Of a stretch of DNA of 64,000 bases, positions 45,896 through 57,012 are shown piece after piece. The stretch comes from Parabacteroides sp. PM6-13 (GTDB lineage: Bacteria > Bacteroidota > Bacteroidia > Bacteroidales > Tannerellaceae): the NCBI RefSeq assembly GCF_029892605.1, contig NZ_JARXWF010000005.1:186001-250000 (forward strand), written 5' to 3'. Position 1 is the first letter of the stretch. Each line of letters opens with the position of its first letter. The notes below the pieces were generated by a model, which ran no database searches, was not told the DNA's origin, and was given only the letters and a program-made list of their open reading frames with translations. The position numbers and the translations under genes are program-made.

Positions 45896-47484
45896 TATTT
45901 CTTCAATCGTTTTATCAACTTTTTATTTACGACTACAGGGTATTTTTTATTTAATTCCGCAATCCATTCGGCTTCGGCCGCAGCTTGTTCCTCGGCTGGC
46001 TTACTCCATATCTTCTGATTGGATATCTCAAACAACAAGATCCCGTCACGATATTCCTGCAGCAGATGTTTCATCTCCGGATGCTTCGCCTCTAAGTTCT
46101 TTTTCTCCGCACCTTTCGTCAGCTCCCGGATAAACAGATCATATACCTCCTGCATAAAATCGGGGCCATAGGTCTTCACAGAGAAGGGCTGAGTCACCAT
46201 GTAATAGGCAAATTCCGCCTGCGTAAAAGACTCTCCTTCCAAATCAAAAAGGATCTTATCCATCTCTTTGGCCTCTTCGTAGAAAAGCTTATCGCTTGGG
46301 AAATAGTCGGCGCATAGATTCACCAACTCCGCATAGGCTTCCGGATAGAATTTGTATTTGTATTCACGACGCAATTTATCATCAAAGGCTTTGTATAGTT
46401 CAAAGTTACGCTCGCCTTCGCTCATAAATTTCCCGATCAGCGATTTCTGACTCTCGAAAGACTCACGGGGCTCCTTTCCTAAGAATTTGATGATATGGTA
46501 GCCAAAAACCGACTCCACAATAGGCGACAATTCTCCGGGTGTAGTCATCGCAAAAGCAGCCTTTTCAAACGGAGCCACTGTTTCGCCTATAGCGATTGGT
46601 CGCAATACGCCCCCCTCTGTTGCCGATCCGATATCTGCCGAATGCTCCTTAGCCAATTCGCCGAAATCAGCCCCTTCCTGAATCTGCTTGTAAAGAGTCT
46701 GCACTTTCTGTAAGGCCTCTTCCTTCAAGGCTGCCGAATCGGGCGGGAAGCTAATCAGGATATGGGCCACCTTTACCTTGCCGGGATTCGGACGACGGGC
46801 ATGCACCTGCACAATATAATAGCCACGAGAGGTATGAACCGGCTCAGAAATCGCTCCGATAGGCAAAGTATACACCGCATCTTCCAGCGCTTTCGAGGTA
46901 CGCATAGGGAACAAAATGGGCACATATTCATACTGAACCAATTCACTGTTCTCAGCCGCCAGTTGCTCTCCCAACACATCGATCTTCTCGCCGTCGAGTA
47001 AACGCTTCCGCGCCTTCAACGCCTCCTGGTAAGGAAGAATCGTATCGTTGAGCAGGGTGTTTCCTTCCGGCAGCTTGAAAAGGATATAGCTCAGTTCGGG
47101 AATCACATTTCCTCTGTCATAGAGGTTTTTTATCGCTTTTTCCTCCGCTTTCCGATCCGAGAGATAGTCTGCTTCCAACTGAGCCTGATACATATTGAAC
47201 TCACTGGCGTATGCGCGAGTCTTATCAAGACCCATTTCTTCCGCTTCGACAATTTTCAGCTTAAAGTTCTTGAACAACTCAACATACTCATTGATTGATT
47301 TGGTATTGGAGAAATCGGCTTCGCCATTTTTCTGGGCGATAAAAATAAATTCCGAAAGAGGTATTGGTTTGCCACCGACAGTCATAATGACGGAGTCCGG
47401 AAGACTTTTCGCCCCGACTACCAGTGAGACACTTAACATACAAGTAAAAACGATAATATACCTTCTTAGCATTTCCTTTTTCAT
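45895..47484 (-). CDS. SurA-type periplasmic peptidyl-prolyl isomerase
   Basis: A 529-residue exported protein with a signal peptide (ending VVGAKS) and SurA/PpiC architecture: N-terminal helical chaperone part (VIMTVGGKPIPLSEFIFIAQ), a degenerate first PpiC region (SYILFKLPEGNTLLND to GAISEPVHTSRGYYIVQVH), and a canonical PpiC domain (VKVAHILISFPPDSA, FGELAKEHSADIGSATEGG, ESVFGYHIIKFLG). A C-terminal extension of about 170 residues is helical. First of the three SurA-type genes, 84 bp after recQ, and coupled to the lipoprotein gene by a TAATG overlap. Confidence 0.88.
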   Translation of the reverse strand: MKKEMLRRYIIVFTCMLSVSLVVGAKSLPDSVIMTVGGKPIPLSEFIFIAQKNGEADFSNTKSINEYVELFKNFKLKIVEAEEMGLDKTRAYASEFNMYQAQLEADYLSDRKAEEKAIKNLYDRGNVIPELSYILFKLPEGNTLLNDTILPYQEALKARKRLLDGEKIDVLGEQLAAENSELVQYEYVPILFPMRTSKALEDAVYTLPIGAISEPVHTSRGYYIVQVHARRPNPGKVKVAHILISFPPDSAALKEEALQKVQTLYKQIQEGADFGELAKEHSADIGSATEGGVLRPIAIGETVAPFEKAAFAMTTPGELSPIVESVFGYHIIKFLGKEPRESFESQKSLIGKFMSEGERNFELYKAFDDKLRREYKYKFYPEAYAELVNLCADYFPSDKLFYEEAKEMDKILFDLEGESFTQAEFAYYMVTQPFSVKTYGPDFMQEVYDLFIRELTKGAEKKNLEAKHPEMKHLLQEYRDGILLFEISNQKIWSKPAEEQAAAEAEWIAELNKKYPVVVNKKLIKRLKK

Positions 47485-47567
47485 AATGCAAATGAGCTTA
47501 ATATAACATTATATAAACGGAGAGCATGCAGGAATAGTATACGCCTCTCAAAATTTAGTCTTTTTTA

Positions 47568-49742
47568 TCAATTAGCCATTTCCGACAGGAACTTCACCCG
47601 GACAAGACGTATCTCTTCTTCCGTGTAGTCGCCACCCAGTTCTTCTATGGCCTCTTCGAGGTCGTCTGTTTCCGAGTCTTTAAAGTATTCATAGATATCT
47701 TCAACGTGATCTTCATCCATCACATCGTTCACAAAATAATCGATATTGATCCGCGTGCCTGAATAGACAATAGCTTCCAACTCATCCAGCAATTCTGCAA
47801 ATTCAAGCCCGTTGGTCAAAGCAATCTCGTCTAAGGCAACTTTCCGGTCGATACGTTGAATGATCGACACCTTCAATTTCGACTTATTGGCTACCGTGCG
47901 CACACGCAGGTCTTCCGGACGCTCGATCTCATTTTCCTCTACATGCCTTTTGATCAGCTCAACGAACTCTTTCCCATACCGTTTAGCCTTTCCCGCTCCT
48001 ACGCCCGGGATATTCTGCAATTCGTCTAAGGTGATCGGATAGGTTGTCGCCATGGCCTCCAGGGATGGATCCTGGAAGATCACAAAAGGAGGCACCTCCA
48101 GCTTTTTAGACATCTTCTTCCGCAGGTCTTTCATGATCGCGTACAACACCGGATCGACAGCACAAGAGCCTCCGCCACGCATTGGCGTCTCCTCTTCTTC
48201 CTCTTCAAATGTATTGTCTTTGGTAATTTTGAACGATACCGGATTTTCCAGGAATTTCTTTCCTTCATCCGTCATGCGCAACAACCCGTAGTTCTCAATA
48301 TCCTTATTCAGATATCCCGCTATCAGGGCTTGCCGGATCACCGCGTTCCACGTTTTCTCATCATCATCACTTCCCGACGCGAAAATTTCTAACTCGTCAT
48401 GTTTATAAGATTGGATCTCGGATGTTTTATTTCCAATTAAAACATTTATGATATATTCCGTCTTAAATTTTTCTTTCAATACGCCTACCGCTTCCAATAC
48501 GGTAGATAATAATTCTTTTGCTTCCACTTGCTTCTTGGGATTCAAACAGTTATCACAATTACCACAATTATCGTCTTCGAAAGGCTCGCCAAAATAATGC
48601 AACAAAACCTTTCTTCGGCAAACAGATGTTTCCGCATACGCGGCTGTTTCAAGCAACAACTGCTTGCCTATTTCTTGTTCGGCTACCGGTTTACCCTGCA
48701 TAAATTTCTCCAGTTTCTGAAGATCTTTATAGGTATAAAAAGAGATACATTGTCCTTCGCCGCCATCACGCCCACCACGGCCGGTCTCCTGGTAGTAGCC
48801 CTCCAGGCTTTTCGGCATATCGTAATGGATCACATAACGCACATCCGGTTTATCAATACCCATACCGAAGGCTATCGTCGCCACGATCACGTCTACATTC
48901 TCCATCAAGAAGGCATCCTGATTCGCCGATCGTTGCTGAGAGTCCATGCCGGCATGATAGGCCAGCGCCGATATCCCGTTTGTTTTTAGTATCTCCGCAA
49001 ACTCTTCTACCTTTTTGCGACTCAGACAGTAAACAATACCGGACTTTCCCTCCTGTCCTTTGATAAACTTAATGATCTCACGGTCCACGTTCGCTCCTTT
49101 CGGACGTACCTCGTAATACAAATTCGTCCGATTAAAAGAGGATTTGAACACCGTCGCATCGATCATACCCAGGTTCTTTTGTATATCGTGCTGCACCTTA
49201 GGGGTTGCCGTGGCCGTCAGGGCGATCAACGGTTTCTTTCCGATCTCATTGATGATCGGACGGATCCGTCTGTATTCCGGGCGGAAATCATGTCCCCATT
49301 CCGAAATACAATGCGCCTCATCGACCGCATAAAAAGAGATCTTCACCTGGCGAAGAAAATCAACATTTTCTTCTTTGGTTAAAGACTCCGGCGCCACATA
49401 CAACAACTTGGTCTTTCCCGACAAGATATCTTCTTTGACCTTGTCGATCGCCGCTTTGTTTAGGGAGGAATTCATGAAATGCGCCACTCCATCTTCCTCA
49501 CTAAAGGTACGCATAGCGTCTACCTGATTTTTCATCAGGGCAATCAGCGGAGAGATGACAACAGCCGTCCCTTCCATCAACAGGGAGGGTAGCTGATAGC
49601 ACAACGATTTACCTCCGCCCGTTGGCATCAGTACAAAGGTGTCGTTCCCAGCCAGCACATTTTCAATAATGGCTTTCTGGTTTCCTTTGAATGAATCAAA
49701 GCCAAAATTAACTTTCAGTTGTTCTGCTAAGTGGTCCTTCAT
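47568..49742 (-). CDS. recQ: ATP-dependent DNA helicase RecQ
   Basis: A 724-residue superfamily 2 helicase for recombination and repair. Walker A TGGGKS (41-46), the DEAH box in AVDEAHCISEWGHDFRPEYRRI, motif VI YYQETGRGGRDG, a zinc-binding RecQ-C domain with CRRKVLLHYFGEPF and CGNCDNC, and an HRDC domain (about 530-610, PPFVIFQDPSLEAMA, IPGVGAGKAKRYG). The C-terminal extension of about 110 residues beyond HRDC is acidic and may be an additional domain. It follows clpX by 16 bp and is followed by the SurA-type genes, in the same direction. Confidence 0.96.
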   Translation of the reverse strand: MKDHLAEQLKVNFGFDSFKGNQKAIIENVLAGNDTFVLMPTGGGKSLCYQLPSLLMEGTAVVISPLIALMKNQVDAMRTFSEEDGVAHFMNSSLNKAAIDKVKEDILSGKTKLLYVAPESLTKEENVDFLRQVKISFYAVDEAHCISEWGHDFRPEYRRIRPIINEIGKKPLIALTATATPKVQHDIQKNLGMIDATVFKSSFNRTNLYYEVRPKGANVDREIIKFIKGQEGKSGIVYCLSRKKVEEFAEILKTNGISALAYHAGMDSQQRSANQDAFLMENVDVIVATIAFGMGIDKPDVRYVIHYDMPKSLEGYYQETGRGGRDGGEGQCISFYTYKDLQKLEKFMQGKPVAEQEIGKQLLLETAAYAETSVCRRKVLLHYFGEPFEDDNCGNCDNCLNPKKQVEAKELLSTVLEAVGVLKEKFKTEYIINVLIGNKTSEIQSYKHDELEIFASGSDDDEKTWNAVIRQALIAGYLNKDIENYGLLRMTDEGKKFLENPVSFKITKDNTFEEEEEETPMRGGGSCAVDPVLYAIMKDLRKKMSKKLEVPPFVIFQDPSLEAMATTYPITLDELQNIPGVGAGKAKRYGKEFVELIKRHVEENEIERPEDLRVRTVANKSKLKVSIIQRIDRKVALDEIALTNGLEFAELLDELEAIVYSGTRINIDYFVNDVMDEDHVEDIYEYFKDSETDDLEEAIEELGGDYTEEEIRLVRVKFLSEMAN

Positions 49743-49758
49743 ACTAACATTCTTAATT

Positions 49759-50988
49759 TTACGCTATCTGCAGACGACGCACATCCGATTTCTCAAATTT
49801 CTCTTCCGCATATTCTATTGTCACATGCAATGATTTCTCATTGGTCGACGGCATGCTATACATGGCATCCGTCATAATGGCTTCAACAATAGAACGTAGT
49901 CCGCGAGCTCCTAATTTAAACTCTAACGCTTTGTCTACTATATACTCATATACATCATCGTCAAACGACAACTGGATATCATCCATTTCGAACAACTTGA
50001 TGTATTGTTTGATAATCGAGTTTTTCGGTTCGGTCAAAATGTTGCGCAATGTCTTACGGTCGAGCGGATCCAGATAGGTAAGAATCGGCAGACGCCCGAT
50101 GATCTCAGGGATCAAACCAAACGATTTCAAATCGGTCGGTGTAATATACTGCAGCATATTTTCCCGGTCGATCCCTTTGGTGTTTTTGCTGGAGGCATAG
50201 CCTACCACACGCGTATTCAACCGCTGGGCAATCTTTTTCTCGATGCCGTCGAAAGCGCCACCACAAACAAAGAGGATATTCTTCGTATCAACCGGTATCA
50301 TTTTCTGCTCCGGATGCTTACGTCCTCCCTGGGGCGGCACATTCACTACTGAGCCTTCCAACAGCTTCAACAGTCCCTGCTGAACGCCCTCCCCGCTTAC
50401 ATCGCGGGTAATCGACGGGTTGTCGCTCTTACGGGCTATCTTATCGATCTCGTCAATAAAGACAATCCCCCGCTGAGCCGCTTCCACATCGTAATCGGCA
50501 GCCTGCAGCAAACGTGTCAGGATGCTTTCGATATCTTCACCCACATAGCCAGCTTCGGTCAAGACTGTCGCGTCGACAATCGTAAAAGGCACATGCAACA
50601 ACTTGGCAATGGTGCGCGCCAATAGGGTTTTTCCCGTACCGGTCGCCCCTACCATGATGATGTTCGATTTTTCGATCTCCACATCATCGGAGGTCACTTT
50701 CTGGATCAATCGCTTATAATGGTTATAGACCGACACGGAAAGTCGCTTTTTTGCGGCATCCTGTCCGATCACATATTGATCCAGAAAAGCCTTGATATCT
50801 TCCGGTTTAGGCAGATCTTTCTGATTCAACCGGAAGGAGGTTGCCTTTGCGGGCATTTGTTCATTTACTATCTCGTACGCCTGCAATGCACATTCATCAC
50901 ATATCGCTCCGGAGATGCCATTAATCAAAAGATTAACATCCCGACTTCCTCTACCGCAAAACGTACAAACGTCGCCTACTTTGGCCAT
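49759..50988 (-). CDS. clpX: ATP-dependent protease ATPase subunit ClpX
   Basis: Unfoldase that feeds tagged proteins to ClpP. The 409-residue protein has a zinc-binding domain with C8, C11, C30 and C33, Walker A GATGTGKT (114-121), Walker [13 protein letters not shown], and sensor motifs. The ClpP-docking loop lies in the region around [14 protein letters not shown]. It starts 2 bp after clpP, so the pair is coupled. Confidence 0.97.
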   Translation of the reverse strand: MAKVGDVCTFCGRGSRDVNLLINGISGAICDECALQAYEIVNEQMPAKATSFRLNQKDLPKPEDIKAFLDQYVIGQDAAKKRLSVSVYNHYKRLIQKVTSDDVEIEKSNIIMVGATGTGKTLLARTIAKLLHVPFTIVDATVLTEAGYVGEDIESILTRLLQAADYDVEAAQRGIVFIDEIDKIARKSDNPSITRDVSGEGVQQGLLKLLEGSVVNVPPQGGRKHPEQKMIPVDTKNILFVCGGAFDGIEKKIAQRLNTRVVGYASSKNTKGIDRENMLQYITPTDLKSFGLIPEIIGRLPILTYLDPLDRKTLRNILTEPKNSIIKQYIKLFEMDDIQLSFDDDVYEYIVDKALEFKLGARGLRSIVEAIMTDAMYSMPSTNEKSLHVTIEYAEEKFEKSDVRRLQIA

Positions 50989-50990
50989 AT

Positions 50991-51659
50991 TTATCTTTCC
51001 TTCTTAGTGAATATATCATCAATCATGCCATATGCTTTGGCCTCCGCGGAGGTCATCCAATAGTCACGATCACTATCGCGTTCGATCTCTTCAATCGTCT
51101 TTCCGGAATGGTCGGCAATGATCTGGTATAATTCTTTCTTTACCTTCAACACCTCGCGTACGGCAATCTCCATATCGGAAGCCTGTCCCTGCGTTCCGCT
51201 CATCGGCTGGTGAATCATCACGCGTGAGTGTTGCAAACCGAAACGTTTTCCTTTCGTTCCGGCCACGAGCAATACCGACGCCATTGAAGCGGCAATACCG
51301 GTACAGATCGTTGATACGTCACTGCCGATAAACTGCATCGTATCATAAATACCAAAGCCTGCATAAACAGACCCTCCCGGCGAGTTGATATAGATAGAAA
51401 TATCCTTACCCGGATCGCTTGAATCCAGATAAAGCAATTGTGCCTGTATCACATTAGCGGTATAGTCGTCTATCTGTGTTCCTAAAAAGATAATACGATC
51501 CATCATCAAACGGGAGAATACATCCATTTGTGCAACGTTTAACTGGCGCTCTTCTATAATCGTCGGAGATATATAGCTACTTGTTATGTCCATATAGCTG
51601 TCAAGGGCTGTGCCACTCAGACCCAAATGCTTTGTAGCATAATTTCTAAAATCTTTCAT
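50991..51659 (-). CDS. clpP: ATP-dependent Clp protease proteolytic subunit ClpP
   Basis: 222-residue serine protease with S125 in GIAASMAS, H150 in [10 protein letters not shown], and the downstream aspartate for the triad. It forms the tetradecameric chamber used by ClpX. The N-terminus includes a 40-residue stretch before the core, possibly including a propeptide. Promoter elements lie at 51729-51761 (minus strand). Confidence 0.97.
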   Translation of the reverse strand: MKDFRNYATKHLGLSGTALDSYMDITSSYISPTIIEERQLNVAQMDVFSRLMMDRIIFLGTQIDDYTANVIQAQLLYLDSSDPGKDISIYINSPGGSVYAGFGIYDTMQFIGSDVSTICTGIAASMASVLLVAGTKGKRFGLQHSRVMIHQPMSGTQGQASDMEIAVREVLKVKKELYQIIADHSGKTIEEIERDSDRDYWMTSAEAKAYGMIDDIFTKKER

Positions 51660-51728
51660 ACTTCTAAATTATTGTTTTTATCTCTATAAACACACTTCAA
51701 AAAACCTCATTCCATTTTAACGGAATAG

Positions 51729-51761
51729 CAAAGTTATAAATAAATTTCTAAAACCTACAAA
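51729..51761 (-). promoter_or_regulatory. Promoter of clpPX
   Basis: On the minus strand TTTG (51758-51761) and TAACTTTG (51729-51736) are 21 bp apart, a good TTTG/TAnnTTTG pair, 69 bp before the clpP ATG. Confidence 0.6.
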
Positions 51762-51856
51762 TATTTCACTCCGCGCGGGCTGTTTTTTTGCTTACCCCTA
51801 AGATAATCAAGATAAACGACTGAATATCAAAAACAAAACAACACGAAAAGACATAA

Positions 51857-51914
51857 ATAACCGCAGGGAACAGATTCTTTTCCAATAGAAAACACCTATT
51901 AACCCTGCGGTTAT
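51857..51914 (-). terminator. Probable terminator of tig
   Basis: ATAACCGCAGGG (51857-51868) pairs exactly with CCCTGCGGTTAT (51903-51914), with a 34-nt loop. It lies 26 bp beyond the tig stop. The U-tract is short (TTTA), so termination may be partial. Confidence 0.6.
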
Positions 51915-51939
51915 ATTTTATTTGCCGAATAAAGAATGC

Positions 51940-53295
51940 TTATTCTTCAAACAGCTTATTGAATTCGTCGATCGTCACCTCTTTGGTATCCAACTTCACA
52001 TGCTCTTTCAGCCAGGCGGTCAATTTATCTTCCACCGCTCTGTCGATCACGTTCTGCAATGTCTCTTTATTCTTCAGCATATCCTTGGCGTAGTTGTCGA
52101 GGATATCATCGGGCACAGAAAGCATGCCATACTGGGCAAACTGCGACTTAGCCACGCGACGGGCGAAGAGATTCACATCAGCCTCTTCCACTTTGATATC
52201 GTTCTTGCGAATGATTGTTTCTTTTACCAAGTGGAATTTCAGGTCTTCAATAATCTGAGGATATTCAGCTTCTATCTTTTCCGGTGTGTTCTTCTCATTG
52301 GCAAGAAGCAACCAGCGTTTCAACAGATCATCGGCAAACGGCAGGTCGCCCGCTTTTTTCACAAGCACCGCGCGCGCGTCTGTCAGGAACTTATAGTCCG
52401 CCTGCGGAGCAAACTGTTCAGCCAATACCTCACGGATGCGTGATTTGAATTCCTCTTCCGTAGTCACTACGCCTTCACCAAATACCTTGTCAAACAACTC
52501 CTGGTTCAGTTCGCCCATCTGGTGACGAGTGATTTCCTGAATCTCAAAGCTGAAATCCGTATTGGTCGCGGCTACCTGATCCTTCTCGATTTTCAGGAAG
52601 GCAGCGATTTCCGCTTCAGCACCTTCGTAGGCCTTGAAAGGATTGAATATAACCACTGAGTTGACCCCTGCCTCCATAAACTTGGCCTTTTCAGCCTCAT
52701 CTTTGATATACATCGGCATAACAACAGCCTCTTCGGTGCGGATTCCACCCTCTTTCGGCAGGTCGTTTTCCAATTCGGCTACCAGTCCTTTGATCATGTC
52801 TTTCTCTTCCACATCTTTCACCTGCTCATAGGTGCCAAAGTTCTGACGGTATGATTCAACCTGTTTCTCTACCATGTCATCATCGATCGTCACCTGGTAG
52901 AAAGGAATTTTAGTCTTTTTATTGAGTTCTATGTCAATTTCAGGAGCCAACGCTACGTCGAAAACAAATTCAAACGCTTCATCCGTATCAAAGTTCAACG
53001 GTTTCTGTATCTCTTCGTTCGGTAGCGGCTCACCCAGGATATTCAGTTTTTCTTCGCGGATGTATTTATACAGATTATCTGAAACCAGCTTGTTTACCTC
53101 TTCAACCAATACATGTTTTCCATACATCTTCTTTACCATTCCCATCGGCACCATGCCTTTCCGGAACCCCGGAACGTTGGCTTTCTGACGGAAATTACGT
53201 AAGCTTTTTTCTACCTGTTCAGCGTAATCTTCTTTTACAATCTCCATGGTTATCAAACCACGGGAAGCATCCTTATTCGTTAGCGAAATGTTCAT
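51940..53295 (-). CDS. tig: Trigger factor
   Basis: Ribosome-associated chaperone of 451 residues. The N-terminal ribosome-binding domain includes the signature near FRKGMVPMGMVKKMYG (variant of GFRxGxxP), followed by a FKBP-like region (about 150-245) that looks degenerate for isomerase activity, and a long helical C-terminal domain ending WLKEHVKLDTKEVTI. It lies upstream of clpPX on the same strand, the usual tig-clpP-clpX order, but separated by a hairpin and a new promoter. Confidence 0.93.
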   Translation of the reverse strand: MNISLTNKDASRGLITMEIVKEDYAEQVEKSLRNFRQKANVPGFRKGMVPMGMVKKMYGKHVLVEEVNKLVSDNLYKYIREEKLNILGEPLPNEEIQKPLNFDTDEAFEFVFDVALAPEIDIELNKKTKIPFYQVTIDDDMVEKQVESYRQNFGTYEQVKDVEEKDMIKGLVAELENDLPKEGGIRTEEAVVMPMYIKDEAEKAKFMEAGVNSVVIFNPFKAYEGAEAEIAAFLKIEKDQVAATNTDFSFEIQEITRHQMGELNQELFDKVFGEGVVTTEEEFKSRIREVLAEQFAPQADYKFLTDARAVLVKKAGDLPFADDLLKRWLLLANEKNTPEKIEAEYPQIIEDLKFHLVKETIIRKNDIKVEEADVNLFARRVAKSQFAQYGMLSVPDDILDNYAKDMLKNKETLQNVIDRAVEDKLTAWLKEHVKLDTKEVTIDEFNKLFEE

Positions 53296-53345
53296 TCTGA
53301 ATGATTTATATGATTAATTTATAACTTCTTTGTTCAAATAGGCTG

Positions 53346-53377
53346 CAAAATTAGACTTTATCTTTCATTCAAGCAAA
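53346..53377 (-). promoter_or_regulatory. Promoter of tig
   Basis: On the minus strand TTTG (53374-53377) and TAATTTTG (53346-53353) are 20 bp apart, close to the Bacteroidetes consensus, 51 bp before the tig ATG. Confidence 0.65.
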
Positions 53378-53406
53378 TAGTTAAACAGAAAAACAAAATC
53401 GGACAT

Positions 53407-53430
53407 AAAAAAGAGGGCATATCACCCTCT
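53407..53430 (-). terminator. Terminator of secA
   Basis: Minus-strand AGAGGG / CCCTCT stem (53425-53430 with 53412-53417), 7-nt loop, followed by a T-run (53407-53411). It starts 35 bp beyond the secA stop. Confidence 0.8.
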
Positions 53431-53464
53431 CTTTTATGCTTATACATGGGTATTTTCCACCTAT

Positions 53465-56400
53465 TTACAATCCTTTCCCATGGCAAGACTTATACTTCTT
53501 GCCACTTCCGCATGGACATGGATCATTACGTCCTACCTTCTTTTCGGTGCGGATCGGTTCCAGTTTTTGCTGCTGTTGCTGCGCCATGGCTCCGGCGTTC
53601 GGATTGGGAACAGCCTGACTGCTTCCACTGCCGATCTCAGCCTTTTCCGTGCGGTAACGGCTCATATCCTGACGACGTTCCGGAGCAGCCTGTTGTACCG
53701 CAATACGACGTGATGCGGCGGCAGCGGCAGCCTGTTGCTCTGCCGAGGGCTGTTCTTCGCGCACAGGGATCTGTCCGCGCATCAGGATGGCAGCGGTCTT
53801 CTTGTTCATCGTGTCAACCATCACCTTGAAGAGGTTAAACGATTCCAGTTTATAGATCAACAGAGGATCCTTGTTTTCATAACTGGCGTTCTGTACCGAA
53901 TGACGCAGTTCGTCCATTTCGCGCAGGTGCTCTTTCCAGGACTCATCGATCGTATGCAGGGTGATAGCCTTCTGGAACGCTTTGGCAATCGCCTTGCTCT
54001 GCGTTTCGTAAGCCTCTTTGAGGTTGGATTGTACGTTATACATCCGTTTTCCGTCTGTGATCGGGATCAGGATGTTTTCATACATCGCACCTTGGTTTTC
54101 ATATACCTGCTGGATTACCGGGTTGGCCACCTGCACCATACGATCCATACGACGTTTGAAGGTTGCCAATACCTCGTCGAAGAGGCGGTCGATCAATTCG
54201 TTTGCCCGGGTCGACTTGAATGTTTCCGGATCGAAAGGCGACTCCATCGCAAAGGTGCGGAAGAGTTCCAGTTTGAATCCTTCAAAGTCTACGAAGTCGC
54301 CGGTATGTTGTTCGATCAGGCTGGTAGAGGTATCAAACAAGGTGTTCAATACGTCCAGACCAATACGCTCACCCATCAGGGCATGACGGCGGCGGGTATA
54401 GATCACGTTACGTTGCGAGTTCATCACGTCGTCGTATTCCAACAGACGCTTACGGATACCGAAGTTGTTTTCTTCCACCTTCTTCTGTGCCCGTTCTACC
54501 GATTTGCTCAGCATATTGTGTTCCAACACTTCGCCTTCCTTGAAGCCCATGCGGTCCATCAATCCGGCGATCTTCTCAGAAGCAAACAGACGCATCAAAT
54601 CGTCTTCCAGCGACACGAAGAAAACCGAAGAACCCGGGTCACCCTGACGTCCGGCACGTCCGCGCAACTGGCGGTCGACGCGACGGCTCTCATGGCGTTC
54701 GGTACCTAAGATAGCCAAACCACCGGCTGCTTTCACCTCCGGCGAGAGCTTGATGTCGGTACCACGACCTGCCATATTGGTAGCGATCGTCACCATACCT
54801 TTCTGCCCGGCCTGAGCAACGATCTCTGCCTCGCGCTGATGCAGCTTCGCGTTCAATACATTATGTTGAATCTTACGCATATTAAGCATACGGCTTAACA
54901 ACTCGGATATCTCCACCGAGGTAGTACCCACCAATACCGGGCGTCCGGCATCAACCAAGCGGTTGATCTCTTCGATCACAGCGGTATATTTTTCTCGTTT
55001 GGTCTTGTAGATACGGTCGTTCATATCGTTACGGGCAATCGGACGGTTGGTAGGGATCACTACTACATCCAGTTTGTAGATGTCCCACAACTCACCGGCT
55101 TCCGTCTCTGCCGTACCGGTCATACCCGATAGCTTGTGGTACATACGGAAGTAGTTCTGCAAAGTAATGGTCGCAAAGGTCTGCGTAGCGGCTTCTACCT
55201 TGACGCGCTCCTTGGCTTCGATTGCCTGGTGAAGACCATCAGAATAACGGCGTCCATCCATGATACGGCCGGTTTGTTCGTCAACGATCATTACCTTATT
55301 ATCCATCACCACATATTCATCGTCTTTCTCAAACAGGGTGTAGGCTTTCAACAACTGGTTGATCGTATGAACGCGTTCGCTCTTTACAGAGTAGTTGGCC
55401 AGTATCTCATCTTTCTTAGCCTGTATTTCCTCTTCGTTACCCTGCATATTGTCGAGCTGGGAGAGTTCAGAAGCGATATCGGGAAGCACGAAGAAGTGTG
55501 GATCATCCGTTTTACCGGTCAACAGGTCGATACCCTTATCAGTCAATTCGATGCTATTGTTCTTTTCGTCGATCACAAAATAAAGATCATCGGTTACCAA
55601 GTGCATATTGCGCATATTCTCCGCCATATAGAGCGCCTCAGTCTTCAACATCTGCGTTTTAACACCCGGCTCGCTAAGGAACTTAATCAATGCCTTGTTG
55701 CGCGGGAAACCTTTGAAAGAACGGTATAATAAAAGTGAACCCTCTTCCTGCACCTTCGGATCGTCGCTGGCCATTTTCTGTTTGGCTTCGGTTAGCAATT
55801 TGGTTGTCAGGTTCTTTTGGGCATTCACAACCACCTCTACGTTGGGACAGAATTGTTCAAACAACTGCTCCTCACCGCGTGGGATCGGACCGGAGATAAT
55901 CAACGGAGTACGCGCATCGTCAATCAATACCGAGTCGACCTCATCGACAATCGCGTAATTATGTTTGCGTTGCACCAGATCGTTCGGGCTGATGGCCATA
56001 TTGTCACGCAGGTAGTCGAAACCGAACTCATTGTTGGTACCGAAGGTGATATCGGCATTGTAAGCCGCGCGGCGGGCATCGGAGTTAGGCTGGTGCTTGT
56101 CGATACAATCCACCGACAGTCCATGGAACATATAAAGCGGCCCCATCCATTCCGAGTCACGCTTCGACAGGTAGTCGTTCACCGTCACCACATGTACCCC
56201 GTTGCGTGTCAAGGCGTTCAGGAACACCGGCAGGGTTGCCACCAGGGTTTTTCCTTCCCCGGTTGCCATTTCCGCAATCTTTCCTTTATGCAATACCACA
56301 CCACCAAACAACTGCACATCATAGTGTACCATGTCCCAGGTGATCTCATTACCACCGGCTACCCAGTGGTTCAGGAAGATCGCCTTGTCGCCTTCGATGC

Positions 56401-56836
56401 GCACAAAGTCATGTTTGGCAGCCAGGTCGCGGTCGAAATCGGTAGCCGTAACCACCGTCTCTTCGTTTTCCTTCAGGCGGCGCGCCGTATCTTTCACGAT
56501 CGCGAAGACTTCAGGAAGCACCTCTTCCAATACCTCTTCCATCTTCTCCGTGATCTCTTTTTCAATTTTATCTACTTCGGCCCAGATCGTTTCGCGTTCT
56601 TCCAGTTCTTTGTCGTCGATGCCTTCACGCAGTTTGGCAACCTGTGCCCGTTCATCGGCCACATAGTCCTGAATTTTTTGTTTGATAGCTTCGGTGCGCG
56701 CGCGCAGTTCATCGTTGCTGAGCGCCTCGATCGACGGATAAATAGCCCGGATCTTGTCAACATACGGCGTGATTTCTTTCAGGTCTCGCTGCGACTTATT
56801 ACCGAATAGCTTCGTCATGAATTCGTTAAATCCCAT
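53465..56836 (-). CDS. secA: Preprotein translocase ATPase SecA
   Basis: Motor of the Sec export system, 1123 residues, long as is usual in Bacteroidetes. It starts [21 protein letters not shown]; an upstream in-frame start would add an unrelated hydrophobic leader that falls in a repeat and was rejected. Visible: Walker [10 protein letters not shown] near residue 190, [31 protein letters not shown]-like motif ([15 protein letters not shown]), [11 protein letters not shown], the helical scaffold/wing region, a linker rich in Gln and Ala, and the C-terminal zinc site [14 protein letters not shown] that binds SecB or ribosomes. Terminated by a hairpin. Confidence 0.96.
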   Translation of the reverse strand: MGFNEFMTKLFGNKSQRDLKEITPYVDKIRAIYPSIEALSNDELRARTEAIKQKIQDYVADERAQVAKLREGIDDKELEERETIWAEVDKIEKEITEKMEEVLEEVLPEVFAIVKDTARRLKENEETVVTATDFDRDLAAKHDFVRIEGDKAIFLNHWVAGGNEITWDMVHYDVQLFGGVVLHKGKIAEMATGEGKTLVATLPVFLNALTRNGVHVVTVNDYLSKRDSEWMGPLYMFHGLSVDCIDKHQPNSDARRAAYNADITFGTNNEFGFDYLRDNMAISPNDLVQRKHNYAIVDEVDSVLIDDARTPLIISGPIPRGEEQLFEQFCPNVEVVVNAQKNLTTKLLTEAKQKMASDDPKVQEEGSLLLYRSFKGFPRNKALIKFLSEPGVKTQMLKTEALYMAENMRNMHLVTDDLYFVIDEKNNSIELTDKGIDLLTGKTDDPHFFVLPDIASELSQLDNMQGNEEEIQAKKDEILANYSVKSERVHTINQLLKAYTLFEKDDEYVVMDNKVMIVDEQTGRIMDGRRYSDGLHQAIEAKERVKVEAATQTFATITLQNYFRMYHKLSGMTGTAETEAGELWDIYKLDVVVIPTNRPIARNDMNDRIYKTKREKYTAVIEEINRLVDAGRPVLVGTTSVEISELLSRMLNMRKIQHNVLNAKLHQREAEIVAQAGQKGMVTIATNMAGRGTDIKLSPEVKAAGGLAILGTERHESRRVDRQLRGRAGRQGDPGSSVFFVSLEDDLMRLFASEKIAGLMDRMGFKEGEVLEHNMLSKSVERAQKKVEENNFGIRKRLLEYDDVMNSQRNVIYTRRRHALMGERIGLDVLNTLFDTSTSLIEQHTGDFVDFEGFKLELFRTFAMESPFDPETFKSTRANELIDRLFDEVLATFKRRMDRMVQVANPVIQQVYENQGAMYENILIPITDGKRMYNVQSNLKEAYETQSKAIAKAFQKAITLHTIDESWKEHLREMDELRHSVQNASYENKDPLLIYKLESFNLFKVMVDTMNKKTAAILMRGQIPVREEQPSAEQQAAAAAASRRIAVQQAAPERRQDMSRYRTEKAEIGSGSSQAVPNPNAGAMAQQQQQKLEPIRTEKKVGRNDPCPCGSGKKYKSCHGKGL

Positions 56837-56847
56837 AATCTTATGTT

Positions 56848-57012
56848 TAATTGAAAATTGAAAGTTGAAAATTGACAATAAAATGCCTGTATCCAACTTG
56901 AACAATTCTCGTACGTTTATATTCTGTTTGTTGAGGAAATGGCAAAAAACATGCCATGAATGATTGCTTTACGCCCTGTCGAATGAATTTTCAACTTTCA
57001 CTTTTCAACTAT
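56848..57012. repeat. TTGAAAGTTGAAAATT-type inverted repeat around secA 5' end
   Basis: A tract of TTGAAAATTGAAAGTTGAAAATTGAC starts at about 56853, and its complement form TTTTCAACTTTCACTTTTCAACTATCAACT lies at 56984-57012, overlapping the last codons of the following gene. A TGCTTTACGCC fragment (56963-56973) lies between. Family-related to the element at 1814-1930, with a different arm motif. Confidence 0.7.

Noticed and set aside
55817-56809. 330-codon plus-strand frame inside secA
   Set aside because: Antisense to conserved SecA motor domain; composition is that of a mirror frame.
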